From JAJEFO01 sp965208685 (GTDB lineage: Bacteria; Pseudomonadota; Alphaproteobacteria; Rhodobacterales; Rhodobacteraceae): a stretch of DNA of 64,000 bases. Each line of letters opens with the position of its first letter. The stretch's first letter is position 1. A program made the position numbers and the translations under genes. The notes under the pieces were generated by a model. It saw only the letters and a list, made by a program, of their open reading frames with translations. It ran no database searches and was not told where the DNA came from. The DNA lies in contig CBDBPL010000007.1 in assembly GCA_965208685.1 (NCBI GenBank), positions 4,526,001-4,590,000 of the forward strand. Reading direction: 5' to 3'. Positions 53,868 through 62,580 of this stretch are shown in pieces.

Positions 53868-54680
53868 ATGACGGAACTGCCAGGTGTTGTCATTGCCGGT
53901 GCGTCAGGCCGGATGGGGCAGATGATTCTGGGTGAGGTGCTGGACTCGAGCGCGGTGCGCCTTGCGGGGGCCACAGAACGGCCCGGGCATGGCTGGATCG
54001 GAGTCGATGTGGGGGAGGCCATGGGAAAGGCCGCCCTTGGCGTCACCGTCACCGATGATCCGATCGAGGCAGTCGTGAACGCTCGGGTGGTGATTGACTT
54101 CACGACGCCTGAGGCGACGATCGCCCTATCCGAACTCGCTGCACAGGCAAGATGCGTGCACGTGATTGGCACGACAGGCCTTTCGGAAGGCGACCTGAAG
54201 AGGATAGATGCCGCGGCCAAGCACGCAACCGTCATTCAGGCAGGCAACATGAGCCTCGGCGTCAATCTCCTGGTGCAGCTCACGCGAAAGGTTGCTGCGG
54301 CGCTTGACGAGGACTTCGACATCGAGATTGTCGAGTCACATCACAGGCACAAGGTGGACGCGCCTTCTGGCACGGCGCTCATGCTGGGCGAGGCTGCGGC
54401 GGAGAGCCGCGGCGTTTCCTTGCGCAGTGTTGCCGATCGGGGCCGTGACGGCATGACGGGCGCCCGGCAAAGGGGAGCCATCGGCTTCGCAGCATTGCGC
54501 GGCGGCGACGTTGTGGGCGAACATGACGTGATATTTGCCGCGGACGGCGAACGCATCGTGTTGCGGCATCTCGCGACAGACCGCCGCATATATTCCCGAG
54601 GCGCGCTCAAGGCGGCCGTTTGGGGTCTCGACCAATCGCCCGGAATCTACGACATGCTGGATGTGCTCGGGCTCAAGTGA
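53868..54680 (+). CDS. dapB: 4-hydroxy-tetrahydrodipicolinate reductase
   Basis: A 270-residue enzyme of lysine and diaminopimelate synthesis. The nucleotide-binding motif is VVIAGASGRMGQMI. The active site is EIVESHHRHKVDAPSGTALM. FTTPEATIALSELA and GTTGLSEGDLKRID also fit. ATG 53868; a GGGAGG-containing stretch lies upstream. Divergent from rbfA. Confidence 0.97.
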   Translation: MTELPGVVIAGASGRMGQMILGEVLDSSAVRLAGATERPGHGWIGVDVGEAMGKAALGVTVTDDPIEAVVNARVVIDFTTPEATIALSELAAQARCVHVIGTTGLSEGDLKRIDAAAKHATVIQAGNMSLGVNLLVQLTRKVAAALDEDFDIEIVESHHRHKVDAPSGTALMLGEAAAESRGVSLRSVADRGRDGMTGARQRGAIGFAALRGGDVVGEHDVIFAADGERIVLRHLATDRRIYSRGALKAAVWGLDQSPGIYDMLDVLGLK

Positions 54681-54824
54681 TCCAGGCGGGCGGGATGCAG
54701 GCAATGCGTCTCTTGCGAGACGAGATGCCCGAATGGGCATGGCGGCGTTCCGGAACAAGGACGAGCGACGGTGGCGCGTTGCCGTCATGAGGCAGCGAAT
54801 TCTGGACCGGTCTGGGAGATGCGC

Positions 54825-56321
54825 ATGAGTGACACTGGCTATTGGCTCGGGATCGACCTGGGAACCTCCGGTGTCAAGGCGCTCCTGATGAGTGCCGGGC
54901 AGGAAGCCGTCACATCGACCCAAGCGGAACTCGAGGTGTCCCGTCCCGGGCCTGGCTGGTCCGAGCAGGATCCTGGCCACTGGTGGGAGGCGACCAGGAC
55001 GGCTCTTGACGAACTGGCCGGCACGCACCGGAAAGAGATGGCGCAGGTGCGCGGCATCGGCCTTTCGGGGCAAATGCACGGCGCAACGCTTCTTGATGCG
55101 GATGATCGGGTGCTGCGCCCCTGCATTCTGTGGAACGACGGGCGATCTGAGGCGGAATGTGCTGCGCTGGAAGCACGCGCAGACTTTTCCGGCATAGGCG
55201 GCAACCTGGTCATGCCGGGCTTCACCGCGCCCAAGCTCGAGTGGGTGCGGATTCACGAGCCGGATGTCTTCGAAAGGGTGGCGAAGGTGCTGCTGCCCAA
55301 GGACTACGTGAGACTGTGCCTTGCGGGAGAGCATCTTTCGGACATGTCCGACAGCGCAGGAACGCTCTGGATGGATGTGGGCGGTCGTTGCTGGTCGAGC
55401 GCGTTGCTGGATGCGACGGGCCTCTCGGAAGCTCACATGCCGGTTCTGGTCGAGGGTTCGGAACAGGCAGGCCGGCTGAGGCCTGAACTTGCGGAGCGGT
55501 GGGGCATTGCAGTTCCGCCCGTGATTGCCGGCGGCGGAGGCGACAACGCGGCTTCGGCAGCCGGCGTCGGCGCGGTTGCGCCTGGAACGGGATTCGTTTC
55601 GCTTGGCACCTCCGGCGTGCTGTTTGCTGCCACCGAGGGATTCGCCCCCAATTTGGACGCTGCCGTTCACGCATTCTGTCATGCAGTGCCAGGCACCTGG
55701 CACCAGATGGGCGTGATTCTCTCTGCGACCGACACGCTCAACTGGCTGGGTCGCGTAACCGGGCGTCATCCCGCTGACCTGGCTGCAGGAGTCGATCCGG
55801 CGCGACCCGCAAGCGAGCCGCTCACCTTTCTGCCGTATCTTTCCGGAGAGCGAACGCCGCATAACGACGCCGGCGCGCGCGGCGTTTTGGCTGGAATGAG
55901 CCAGGCGACGGACGTCGACGATCTGGCACGCGCGGCGATGGAGGGCGTGGCCTATGCTTTTGTCGATTGTGTCGAAGCGCTGCGTTCGGCCGGCACTGTT
56001 CCCGAACTTGTCTATGCCATCGGCGGCGGCGCGCGATCCCGGTCCTGGGTCCAGATGATCGCCAACGCTTCCGAATTGCCGCTTTCCGTTCCGGAAGCGG
56101 GCGAATCCGGTGCTGCCTTTGGCGCCGCGCGCCTCGGCATGGCCGCATCCGAAGGCGGTGATCCGGAGGACGTCTGTGCGCCGGTCAGGATCGAGAGCAC
56201 GATTGACCCGGACCCCGGCATGGCGGGCTATCATGCAGACAACCTGGCCCGATATCGCGCGCTATATGCGGGGGCCCGGGCCGTGATGTCCGGACCGGCG
56301 GTGCCGCAACGCAGCAATTGA
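54825..56321 (+). CDS. xylB: xylulokinase
   Basis: A 498-residue FGGY kinase. The N-terminal phosphate loop is YWLGIDLGTSGVKALLM; GLSGQMHGATLLDADD and CILWNDGRSEAEC bind the sugar. The catalytic Asp is in IAGGGGDNAASAAGVGAV. SLGTSGVLFAAT and AIGGGARSRSWVQMIA complete the ATP site. ATG 54825 with GGGAG 6 bases upstream. It phosphorylates D-xylulose; no xylA is seen in this window. Confidence 0.93.
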   Translation: MSDTGYWLGIDLGTSGVKALLMSAGQEAVTSTQAELEVSRPGPGWSEQDPGHWWEATRTALDELAGTHRKEMAQVRGIGLSGQMHGATLLDADDRVLRPCILWNDGRSEAECAALEARADFSGIGGNLVMPGFTAPKLEWVRIHEPDVFERVAKVLLPKDYVRLCLAGEHLSDMSDSAGTLWMDVGGRCWSSALLDATGLSEAHMPVLVEGSEQAGRLRPELAERWGIAVPPVIAGGGGDNAASAAGVGAVAPGTGFVSLGTSGVLFAATEGFAPNLDAAVHAFCHAVPGTWHQMGVILSATDTLNWLGRVTGRHPADLAAGVDPARPASEPLTFLPYLSGERTPHNDAGARGVLAGMSQATDVDDLARAAMEGVAYAFVDCVEALRSAGTVPELVYAIGGGARSRSWVQMIANASELPLSVPEAGESGAAFGAARLGMAASEGGDPEDVCAPVRIESTIDPDPGMAGYHADNLARYRALYAGARAVMSGPAVPQRSN

Positions 56322-56376
56322 CTTTGCCAGGGGGCAGGGGCAGAACCGCCGTAGTTCTTTCGAAGGGGTTTCTCGC

Positions 56377-57081
56377 ATGAAGAAGATCTTTGCGAACGCG
56401 ACAGAAGCGCTCGACGGGCTCCTGCGCGACGACATGCTGATTGCTGCAGGAGGGTTCGGCCTTTGCGGAATTCCTGAACTCCTGCTGCAGGCAATTCAAG
56501 ACAGCGGGGTCAAGGGTCTGACGTTCGCGTCGAACAATGCCGGCGTCGACAATTTCGGAATCGGAATCCTGCTGGAGACCAGGCAGGTCAGGAAGATGAT
56601 GAGTTCCTATGTCGGCGAAAACGACGAGTTCATGCGGCAATTCCTGTCAGGAGAGCTTGAAATCGAATTCAATCCGCAAGGCACCCTTGCGGAGCGGATG
56701 CGCGCCGGTGGTTGCGGCATTCCCGGCTTCTACACGAGAACCGGGGTCGGCACGCAGGTCGCTGAGGGCAAGGAGCACAAGGATTTCGACGGCGAAACCT
56801 ATATTCTGGAGAGGGGCATTTTCGCCGATCTTTCCATCGTTAAGGCCTGGAAGGCGGACGAGACCGGAAACGCGGTCTTCCGCAAGACGGCGCGCAACTT
56901 CAATCCACCCGCCGCCATGTGCGGAAAGGTCTGCGTGATGGAGGTGGAGGAGATCGTGCCCACGGGAAGCCTGGATCCCGACCACATCCACTTGCCCGGA
57001 ATCTACGTGCACCGGCTGATCCAGGGGGAGCATGAGAAGCGGATCGAGCAGCGCACGGTGCAGAAGAAGGAGACTGCATGA
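56377..57081 (+). CDS. scoA: 3-oxoacid CoA-transferase subunit A
   Basis: A 234-residue CoA transferase subunit of the SCOT type: DMLIAAGGFGLCGIPELLLQ, FASNNAGVDNFGIGILLETR and VGTQVAEGKEHKDFDGETYI. Overlaps the B subunit by ATGA. Together they move CoA from succinyl-CoA (or acyl-CoA) to acetoacetate or another oxo acid. Confidence 0.94.
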   Translation: MKKIFANATEALDGLLRDDMLIAAGGFGLCGIPELLLQAIQDSGVKGLTFASNNAGVDNFGIGILLETRQVRKMMSSYVGENDEFMRQFLSGELEIEFNPQGTLAERMRAGGCGIPGFYTRTGVGTQVAEGKEHKDFDGETYILERGIFADLSIVKAWKADETGNAVFRKTARNFNPPAAMCGKVCVMEVEEIVPTGSLDPDHIHLPGIYVHRLIQGEHEKRIEQRTVQKKETA

Positions 57082-57704
57082 TGCCTTGGGACAGAAACCA
57101 GATGGCGGAGCGCGCCGCCGATGAACTCGAAGACGGCATGTACGTGAATCTCGGCATCGGCATTCCGACGCTGGTTGCGAACTATGTCGGCGCCAAGGAC
57201 ATCACGCTCCAGTCCGAGAACGGCATGCTTGGCATGGGACCGTTTCCGTTCGAGGGCGAAGAGGATCCGGATCTCATCAACGCGGGCAAGCAGACGATTA
57301 CCGAACTCAAGCGCACTGCGTATTTTGACAGTGCGCAAAGTTTCGGGATGATCCGTGGCGGCAAGATTGCCGTCGCCATCCTGGGAGCGATGGAAGTCAG
57401 CGAGGCGGGCGATCTGGCGAACTGGATGATTCCCGGCAAGCTCGTCAAGGGGATGGGCGGCGCCATGGATCTCGTGGCAGGCGTTGGCCGCGTGATCGTC
57501 GTCATGGACCACACGAACAAGCACGGGGCGTCGAAGTTGCTGAAGGAATGCACCCTTCCGCTGACCGGCAAGGGAGTCGTCGACCTGATCATCACCAATC
57601 TCGGCGTGCTCGAAGTCGGTCACAAGGGGCTGCACATTCTCGAGACCGCGCCGGGTGTCAGCCGCGACGACGTCCGCGCAGCCACCGAGGCGGCCATCGT
57701 CTGA
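57078..57704 (+). CDS. scoB: 3-oxoacid CoA-transferase subunit B
   Basis: A 208-residue subunit that carries the catalytic glutamate, Glu47 in LQSENGMLGMGPFP. Other motifs: GMYVNLGIGIPTLVANYVGA, MIRGGKIAVAILGAMEVSEA and KGVVDLIITNLGVLEV. Starts at ATG 57078 in the stop region of scoA. Confidence 0.95.
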   Translation: MMPWDRNQMAERAADELEDGMYVNLGIGIPTLVANYVGAKDITLQSENGMLGMGPFPFEGEEDPDLINAGKQTITELKRTAYFDSAQSFGMIRGGKIAVAILGAMEVSEAGDLANWMIPGKLVKGMGGAMDLVAGVGRVIVVMDHTNKHGASKLLKECTLPLTGKGVVDLIITNLGVLEVGHKGLHILETAPGVSRDDVRAATEAAIV

Positions 57705-57736
57705 CCACGTTCCGGGCGGGATCGGGCGCTGCTTGC

Positions 57737-57760
57737 GCCAGCGTCGCGCAGGACGCTGGC
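57737..57760 (+). terminator. stem-loop after scoB
   Basis: Perfect GCCAGCGTC / GACGCTGGC stem with a 6-base loop, 33 bases after the scoB stop. No T run follows, so it may be a weak or factor-assisted terminator. The rest of 57705-58030 before katG shows no gene. Confidence 0.45.
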
Positions 57761-58030
57761 AGGGCATTCGCAAGGCCCGGGCACAGTGCCGTGCGAAAGC
57801 CGGCCTTCCTCTGCCTGGGGCGGGATCGCTACGCGCATGTAGGCCCGCATCGGTTCTCTTGTCCAACCAGAACACTGCGGATTCGGGCAGCAAGGAAAGT
57901 TGACCGGTAGCCGGGTACATGCGGAATTTTTCGGAATTGGCGCTTTTGCCGTTCAGTCGGACTTGATATCCTGACGCATGACCCGGACGGCATGCTGAGG
58001 CTGCCGCAACAAATGCAATCGGAGAGGAAA

Positions 58031-60196
58031 ATGGACGGAAACGACGCCCCTGGGAAATGCCCCGTCATGCACGCGACTTTCGGCGCGCGATCAAACCGCG
58101 ACTGGTGGCCGAACCAGCTGAACCTGCGCATCCTGCATCAGAATTCAACTCTTTCCGACCCCATGGGCCCGGCTTTCAGCTACGCGGAGGAGTTCAAGAA
58201 GCTCGACCTGCATGCGCTGAAGCAGGATCTCTATGACCTGATGACCGACAGCCAGGACTGGTGGCCGGCGGATTACGGCCACTACGGGCCGCTGTTCATC
58301 CGCATGGCGTGGCACAGCGCGGGAACCTACCGAACCGGTGACGGCAGGGGCGGCGGGTCATCCGGCACGCAGCGATTCGCGCCGCTCAACTCCTGGCCTG
58401 ACAACGGAAATCTCGACAAGGCCCGGCGACTGCTGTGGCCAGTGAAGAAGAAGTACGGAAACGCGATTTCCTGGGCCGACCTGATGATCCTGGCCGGAAA
58501 CTGCGCAATCGAGTCCATGGGCGCCAAGACGTTCGGGTTCGGTGGTGGCCGCGTCGACATCTGGGAGCCGGAGGAAGACATCTACTGGGGCGCCGAGGAC
58601 ACCTGGCTGGGCGACGACCGCTATTCGGGAGACCGGGATCTCGAGAACCCGCTGGCCGCAGTCCAGATGGGCCTGATCTACGTGAATCCCGAAGGTCCGA
58701 ACGGCAATCCAGATCCCGTGGCAAGCGGTCGGGACGTCCGGGAGACTTTCGCCAGGATGGCAATGGACGACGAGGAAACGGTGGCCTTGGTAGCCGGAGG
58801 ACATACTTTCGGAAAGGCTCACGGCGCAGGCGATCCCGGCCTTGTCGGTCCGGAACCGGAAGGTGCGCCGATCCAGGAGATGGGACTGGGATGGAAGAAC
58901 GGTCACGGCTCCGGGAAGGGCGTCGACGCGACAACGAGCGGCATCGAGGGCCCGTGGACATCGGATCCGATCAAGTGGGACATGGGTTACTTTGACGTGC
59001 TGTTCGGGTACGAGTGGGAGCTCTCCAAGAGCCCGGCCGGCGCGCACATCTGGGTCGCCAAGGGCCTGAAGGACGAGGACCATGCGCCCGAGGCCGACGG
59101 ATCCGGCAAGAAGGTCACGCTGATGATGACCACGGCCGACATGGCGATGCGCATGGATCCCGAGTACGAGAAGATCTCGCGCAAGTACCACGCAAACCCC
59201 GAGGAATTCGCAGACGCCTTTGCGCGGGCATGGTTCAAGCTGACGCACAGGGACATGGGACCGCGCGCATGCTACCTAGGGCCGGAGGTGCCGGACGAGG
59301 AACTGATCTGGCAGGATCCGGTTCCTGAACCTGACCACGAACTGGTCAACGCCGCCGACATGGCCGAGCTCAAGAAGCAGATCCTTGGTTCGGGCCACTC
59401 CGTGGCCGAACTTGTCTCGCTGGCATGGTCTTCGGCATCGACCTTCAGGGGGTCGGACAAGCGCGGCGGGGCAAACGGTGCCCGCATCAGGCTAGCCCCC
59501 CAGAAGGACTGGGAGGTCAACAAGCCGCTGCTGCCGGTCATCGAGTCACTCGAAAGGATCAGGGACGGCCTTGGCAAGCAGGTCTCTCTTGCCGATCTCA
59601 TCGTGCTCGCCGGCTCTGCCGCGGTTGAGAAAGCGGCCTCCGATGCCGGCAACACCGTTGAGGTGCCGTTCACGCCGGGACGGGGGGACGCGACGCAGGA
59701 CCAGACCGACGCGGAGAGCTTTGCGGTGCTTGAGCCCGCCGCCGACGGTTTCCGGAACTACCAGAAGGCGCAATATGCGGTTTCGGCGGAAGAACTCCTT
59801 GTCGATCGTGCCCAGCTCCTGACGCTTACGGCACCGGAGATGACGGTTCTTGTCGGCGGCATGAGGGCGCTTGGCGCGAACCATGGCGCTTCGCCCCACG
59901 GGGTCATGACGGAAACGCCCGGCAAGCTGACCAACGACTTCTTCGTCGCGGTCACGGACATGGGCATCGACTGGGTGCCCGCCGCTGGCGAAGAGGGGGT
60001 GTTCGAGGGCCGTGATCGTGCCGACGGCGGCGTCCTCTGGACGGCAACGCGGGTCGACCTTGTCTTTGGCGCGAACTCCCAGCTTCGGGCGCTGGCCGAG
60101 GTCTATGCCCAGGACGACAACAGCGAGAAGTTCGTGGCTGATTTCGTGGCGGCCTGGGTCAAGGTCATGGACGCGGACCGTTTCGACCTGAACTGA
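58031..60196 (+). CDS. katG: catalase-peroxidase
   Basis: A 721-residue bifunctional heme enzyme. The distal side is Arg91, Trp94 and His95 in FIRMAWHSAGTYRTGDGRG; the Met-Tyr-Trp adduct Tyr217 is in MGLIYVNPEGP; the proximal heme ligand is His258 in GGHTFGKAHG. The C-terminal half repeats the fold without heme. ATG 58031 has GGAGAGGAAA directly upstream. Removes hydrogen peroxide. No OxyR gene adjoins it. Confidence 0.97.
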   Translation: MDGNDAPGKCPVMHATFGARSNRDWWPNQLNLRILHQNSTLSDPMGPAFSYAEEFKKLDLHALKQDLYDLMTDSQDWWPADYGHYGPLFIRMAWHSAGTYRTGDGRGGGSSGTQRFAPLNSWPDNGNLDKARRLLWPVKKKYGNAISWADLMILAGNCAIESMGAKTFGFGGGRVDIWEPEEDIYWGAEDTWLGDDRYSGDRDLENPLAAVQMGLIYVNPEGPNGNPDPVASGRDVRETFARMAMDDEETVALVAGGHTFGKAHGAGDPGLVGPEPEGAPIQEMGLGWKNGHGSGKGVDATTSGIEGPWTSDPIKWDMGYFDVLFGYEWELSKSPAGAHIWVAKGLKDEDHAPEADGSGKKVTLMMTTADMAMRMDPEYEKISRKYHANPEEFADAFARAWFKLTHRDMGPRACYLGPEVPDEELIWQDPVPEPDHELVNAADMAELKKQILGSGHSVAELVSLAWSSASTFRGSDKRGGANGARIRLAPQKDWEVNKPLLPVIESLERIRDGLGKQVSLADLIVLAGSAAVEKAASDAGNTVEVPFTPGRGDATQDQTDAESFAVLEPAADGFRNYQKAQYAVSAEELLVDRAQLLTLTAPEMTVLVGGMRALGANHGASPHGVMTETPGKLTNDFFVAVTDMGIDWVPAAGEEGVFEGRDRADGGVLWTATRVDLVFGANSQLRALAEVYAQDDNSEKFVADFVAAWVKVMDADRFDLN

Positions 60197-60198
60197 GC

Positions 60199-60618
60199 CT
60201 AGTCGAGGTCTTCGCCTGATCGCCGGAGCGCCTTGATCGCGCTCCGGCGTTTCTTTTGTTCAAGGCGCTTGCGCCTTTGGCCTGGCGGCACGGAAGTCTT
60301 CCTGCGCGGCTTCGGCTTGGCGAGTGATCGCCGGACCAGGTCCGCAAGCCTTGAGCGCGCGATGGCGCGGTTTCGGGCTTGGCTCCGGGTTTCCGAAACT
60401 TGGATCACGACCGTTCCGTCCCGTGTCCAGCGCCGGCCGGCAATGTGCTTGAGCCGCCGCTTCGCAGATTCGGGCAATGAGGGTGAACGTGCAGCCTCGA
60501 AGCGCAGTTCCACGGCCGTCGCGACCTTGTTCACGTTCTGTCCGCCTGGACCTGAAGCGCGGACAAACTGTTCGGAGATTTCCCATTCTCCAAGCTCGAT
60601 GTCAGGCGTGATCCACAT
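60199..60618 (-). CDS. arfB: alternative ribosome-rescue factor ArfB
   Basis: A 139-residue peptidyl-tRNA hydrolase of release-factor type with the GGQ motif in ASGPGGQNVNKVATAVELRF. The basic tail (RRSLAKPKPRRKTSVPPGQR, EQKKRRSAIKALRRSGED) enters the empty mRNA channel of stalled ribosomes. ATG 60618 (MWITPDIELGEW) is the family start; upstream in-frame codons are not homologous. Its 3' end carries the katG terminator. Confidence 0.95.
   Translation of the reverse strand: MWITPDIELGEWEISEQFVRASGPGGQNVNKVATAVELRFEAARSPSLPESAKRRLKHIAGRRWTRDGTVVIQVSETRSQARNRAIARSRLADLVRRSLAKPKPRRKTSVPPGQRRKRLEQKKRRSAIKALRRSGEDLD
60221..60260 (+). terminator. intrinsic terminator of katG, inside arfB coding sequence
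   Basis: CGCCGGAGCG / CGCTCCGGCG stem with a 9-base loop (60221-60249) followed by TTTCTTTTGTT. It lies 25 bases after the katG stop. The same bases encode the last 15 or so residues of ArfB on the other strand. Confidence 0.8.
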
Positions 60619-60690
60619 CGGGTTTGCTCGCGTCGAAGATGCAGGCCGCTCCCGCGGCACGGAGCCGCCGGATCGCGGCCATTCAGGAAT

Positions 60691-60717
60691 GAAGAAGGGC
60701 CGCCGACGAGGCGACCC
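60691..60717 (-). terminator. terminator-like hairpin between the short ORF and arfB
   Basis: Read on the minus strand: GGGTCGCC / GGCGGCCC (one G-U) with a 5-base loop followed by TTCTTC. It would end a transcript from the queuosine-precursor-type transporter or from the short ORF at 60802-60858. The tail is short. Confidence 0.5.
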
Positions 60718-60801
60718 TTCCGAGTGTCTTGGAGATGGGCCAGTTAGGGACCGGCAAGACCGGCGGCCCAATCAGGAGTGCTTGTGCGAAGGGTCTGCCC
60801 T

Positions 60802-60858
60802 TCAGCTGATGGGTCTCCCGACTGTCCGGACACCTCTCTCCAATATCGCTCTGGACAC
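60802..60858 (-). CDS. 18-codon short ORF with a strong ribosome-binding site
   Basis: GTG 60858 to TGA 60802 encodes MSRAILERGVRTVGRPIS. AAAGGAGGTGG lies 7 bases upstream, close to a perfect match to the anti-Shine-Dalgarno sequence, far better than most genes in this window. Right after the stop there is a GAAGGG / CCCTTC hairpin, then GGGCC...GGCCC pairing, then the terminator-like hairpin at 60691. It may be a leader/small regulatory RNA with a short peptide, or an independent microprotein. I do not recognise a family. It begins 64 bases after the transporter stop. Confidence 0.5.
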   Translation of the reverse strand: MSRAILERGVRTVGRPIS

Positions 60859-60922
60859 TGGACCACCTCCTTTCGCCTGTTTCGATCGCGGGGAGGTTGG
60901 CACGGATTCTGCCGCTGTCAAA

Positions 60923-61546
60923 CTATTTTGCGTCTTGCGCGCCCAGTTTCTCGACGATGAGGCGAAACGGCACCAGTGCCAGAACGGCAATTCCAAGCTT
61001 CACGCCCCAATCGGCCAGTGCAAGCGACATCCAGAGCGGCTGAGCGGGTCCGAGCCCTAGCAGCGGCAATGCGGCGTTTGCCCAGCTCACGTCGTTTGCG
61101 GGCTCGACGAATGCAAGCCATGCCGAAAACGCGACCGTGAAGAAGATTGCCGTGTCGACCGCCGAGCCGATCAGTGTCGAAACGAACGGTGCGCGCCACC
61201 AGACCCCTTCTCTCAGCCTGTCGAACACGGCCACGTCCAGCAGCTGTGCGGTCAGGAAGGCCAGCCCGGATCCGGCGGCGATCCGCCACGTCACGAGCGG
61301 TCCGAATTCTCCCGTGATCTGCGTTCCGACAATGGAACAGATCACGCCGGCCACGAAACCTGCCACCACGACCCTTCGGGCCATGGCCGCCCCATACAGC
61401 CTGTTCATCACGTCGGTCACCAGGAATGCGAGCGGATAGGTGAACGCGCCCCATGTCAGCCACTGGCCGAACAGGAACTGCACAAGGATGTTGGATGCCA
61501 CGACGATGGCGGCCATGCAGAGGATGCCGGGCAGGATGCGGGACAT
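60923..61546 (-). CDS. queuosine precursor transporter (YhhQ/VUT family)
   Basis: A 207-residue membrane protein with about six spans. FTYPLAFLVTDVMNRLYG is the family signature, and RIAAGSGLAFLTAQLLDVAV and STLIGSAVDTAIFF also fit. Imports queuine or a 7-deazaguanine precursor. ATG 61546 (MSRILPG). The leader has an A-rich stretch but no convincing preQ1 riboswitch. Confidence 0.88.
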   Translation of the reverse strand: MSRILPGILCMAAIVVASNILVQFLFGQWLTWGAFTYPLAFLVTDVMNRLYGAAMARRVVVAGFVAGVICSIVGTQITGEFGPLVTWRIAAGSGLAFLTAQLLDVAVFDRLREGVWWRAPFVSTLIGSAVDTAIFFTVAFSAWLAFVEPANDVSWANAALPLLGLGPAQPLWMSLALADWGVKLGIAVLALVPFRLIVEKLGAQDAK

Positions 61547-61722
61547 GTGATGATTCCGTTTTTTCAAGGTTGCGGAGACTTGGCTCCCGGCGGCACGGGA
61601 ACGCGGGGCCAATACCGCTCGATGACCCGCCGGTCAAGCGACCCGGAACGCAGTCCGGCAAGCGCAACGGGCAGCCAGGGTCGGTGCGTCCTTGGGCGGC
61701 AGGTCTGCCGCGAGGCCTTCAG

Positions 61723-62580
61723 TCAACGCGTCAACGTCGTCGCGCACTGTTCCGGCAAGTCGGCGAGCACGAGTTCCGGTCGCGGCTTCGGGGTCGGTGC
61801 GTCCGGGTCCGGCGGCGGCGGGTCGAGGATGTCCCTGACCCAGCGTTCCGCGTCGGCGCATCCGTCACCCTTAGGCGGGGGCGCCTGGTTCACGCAGTCT
61901 GCCGCATCGTCCGGACAGGTCAGCCGAACGTGGAAGTGGTAATGATGGCCCCACCACGGACGGATCTTCCGCAACCACCGCCGGTCATCAGTCTCGTCGT
62001 CGCACATCTGAACCTTGGCGCCGGGAAACACGAAGATTCTCGCGACGCGTTCGTCCAGGGCGGCGGCACGCAATATCGCGTGGTGCTGGCGTGTCCAGTT
62101 GTCGTTGACGTATGCGCCCTTGGCTCGTCTGGTCGAAATCGATGACAGATCCTCCCGCTCCTGTCGCGAGAGGTCGAGCCGCATTGGCGGCAGCATCCAG
62201 ATGTCGGCGTCAAGCCCGATCTGGTGGCTGCGATGTCCGGACATGGGACCGCCGCGGGGTGGCGAGAGGTCGCCCACGTAGAGCCCCGCCCATCCATCCT
62301 GCGTCGCGGCGAACCGCGAGAGCTTCGTGACGAAGTCGATCAGTTCCGGATGGCCCCAGTTCCTGTTGCGCGAAAGTCTCATCGCCTGCCAGGTTGGTCC
62401 TGACTCGGGCAACTGGTTCGCCCCGGCCAGGCAGCCACGGGCGTAACTGCCGATCGGGGCGCTGCTTTCGGCCGACGGCGTCTTCTTTGCGCCGAAGAGT
62501 TCCTTCGCGATCGGTTCGGCGGATGCAGGAGCGGAAAGCGCACATGCGATGGCGAAAGTCTTGAGAATCCGGGTGTTCAT
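61723..62580 (-). CDS. mepA: penicillin-insensitive murein endopeptidase
   Basis: A 285-residue zinc endopeptidase with a signal peptide (LKTFAIACALSAPASA). Zinc-site motifs are MSGHRSHQIGLDADIWMLPP and PWWGHHYHFHVRLTC. It cuts D-Ala-mDAP crosslinks in murein. Long Pro-rich C-terminus (DPPPPDPDAPTPKPR). ATG 62580 overlaps the UMF1 gene by four bases, so the two are an operon. Confidence 0.95.
   Translation of the reverse strand: MNTRILKTFAIACALSAPASAEPIAKELFGAKKTPSAESSAPIGSYARGCLAGANQLPESGPTWQAMRLSRNRNWGHPELIDFVTKLSRFAATQDGWAGLYVGDLSPPRGGPMSGHRSHQIGLDADIWMLPPMRLDLSRQEREDLSSISTRRAKGAYVNDNWTRQHHAILRAAALDERVARIFVFPGAKVQMCDDETDDRRWLRKIRPWWGHHYHFHVRLTCPDDAADCVNQAPPPKGDGCADAERWVRDILDPPPPDPDAPTPKPRPELVLADLPEQCATTLTR

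Noticed and set aside
54336..56234. 632-codon open frame antisense to dapB and xylB
   Set aside because: It crosses two well-defined genes and has no recognisable domain.
61547..61640. preQ1 riboswitch in the leader of the queuosine-precursor transporter
   Set aside because: There is an A6 tract before the start, but I could not draw the conserved stem and pseudoknot; a covariance search would decide.
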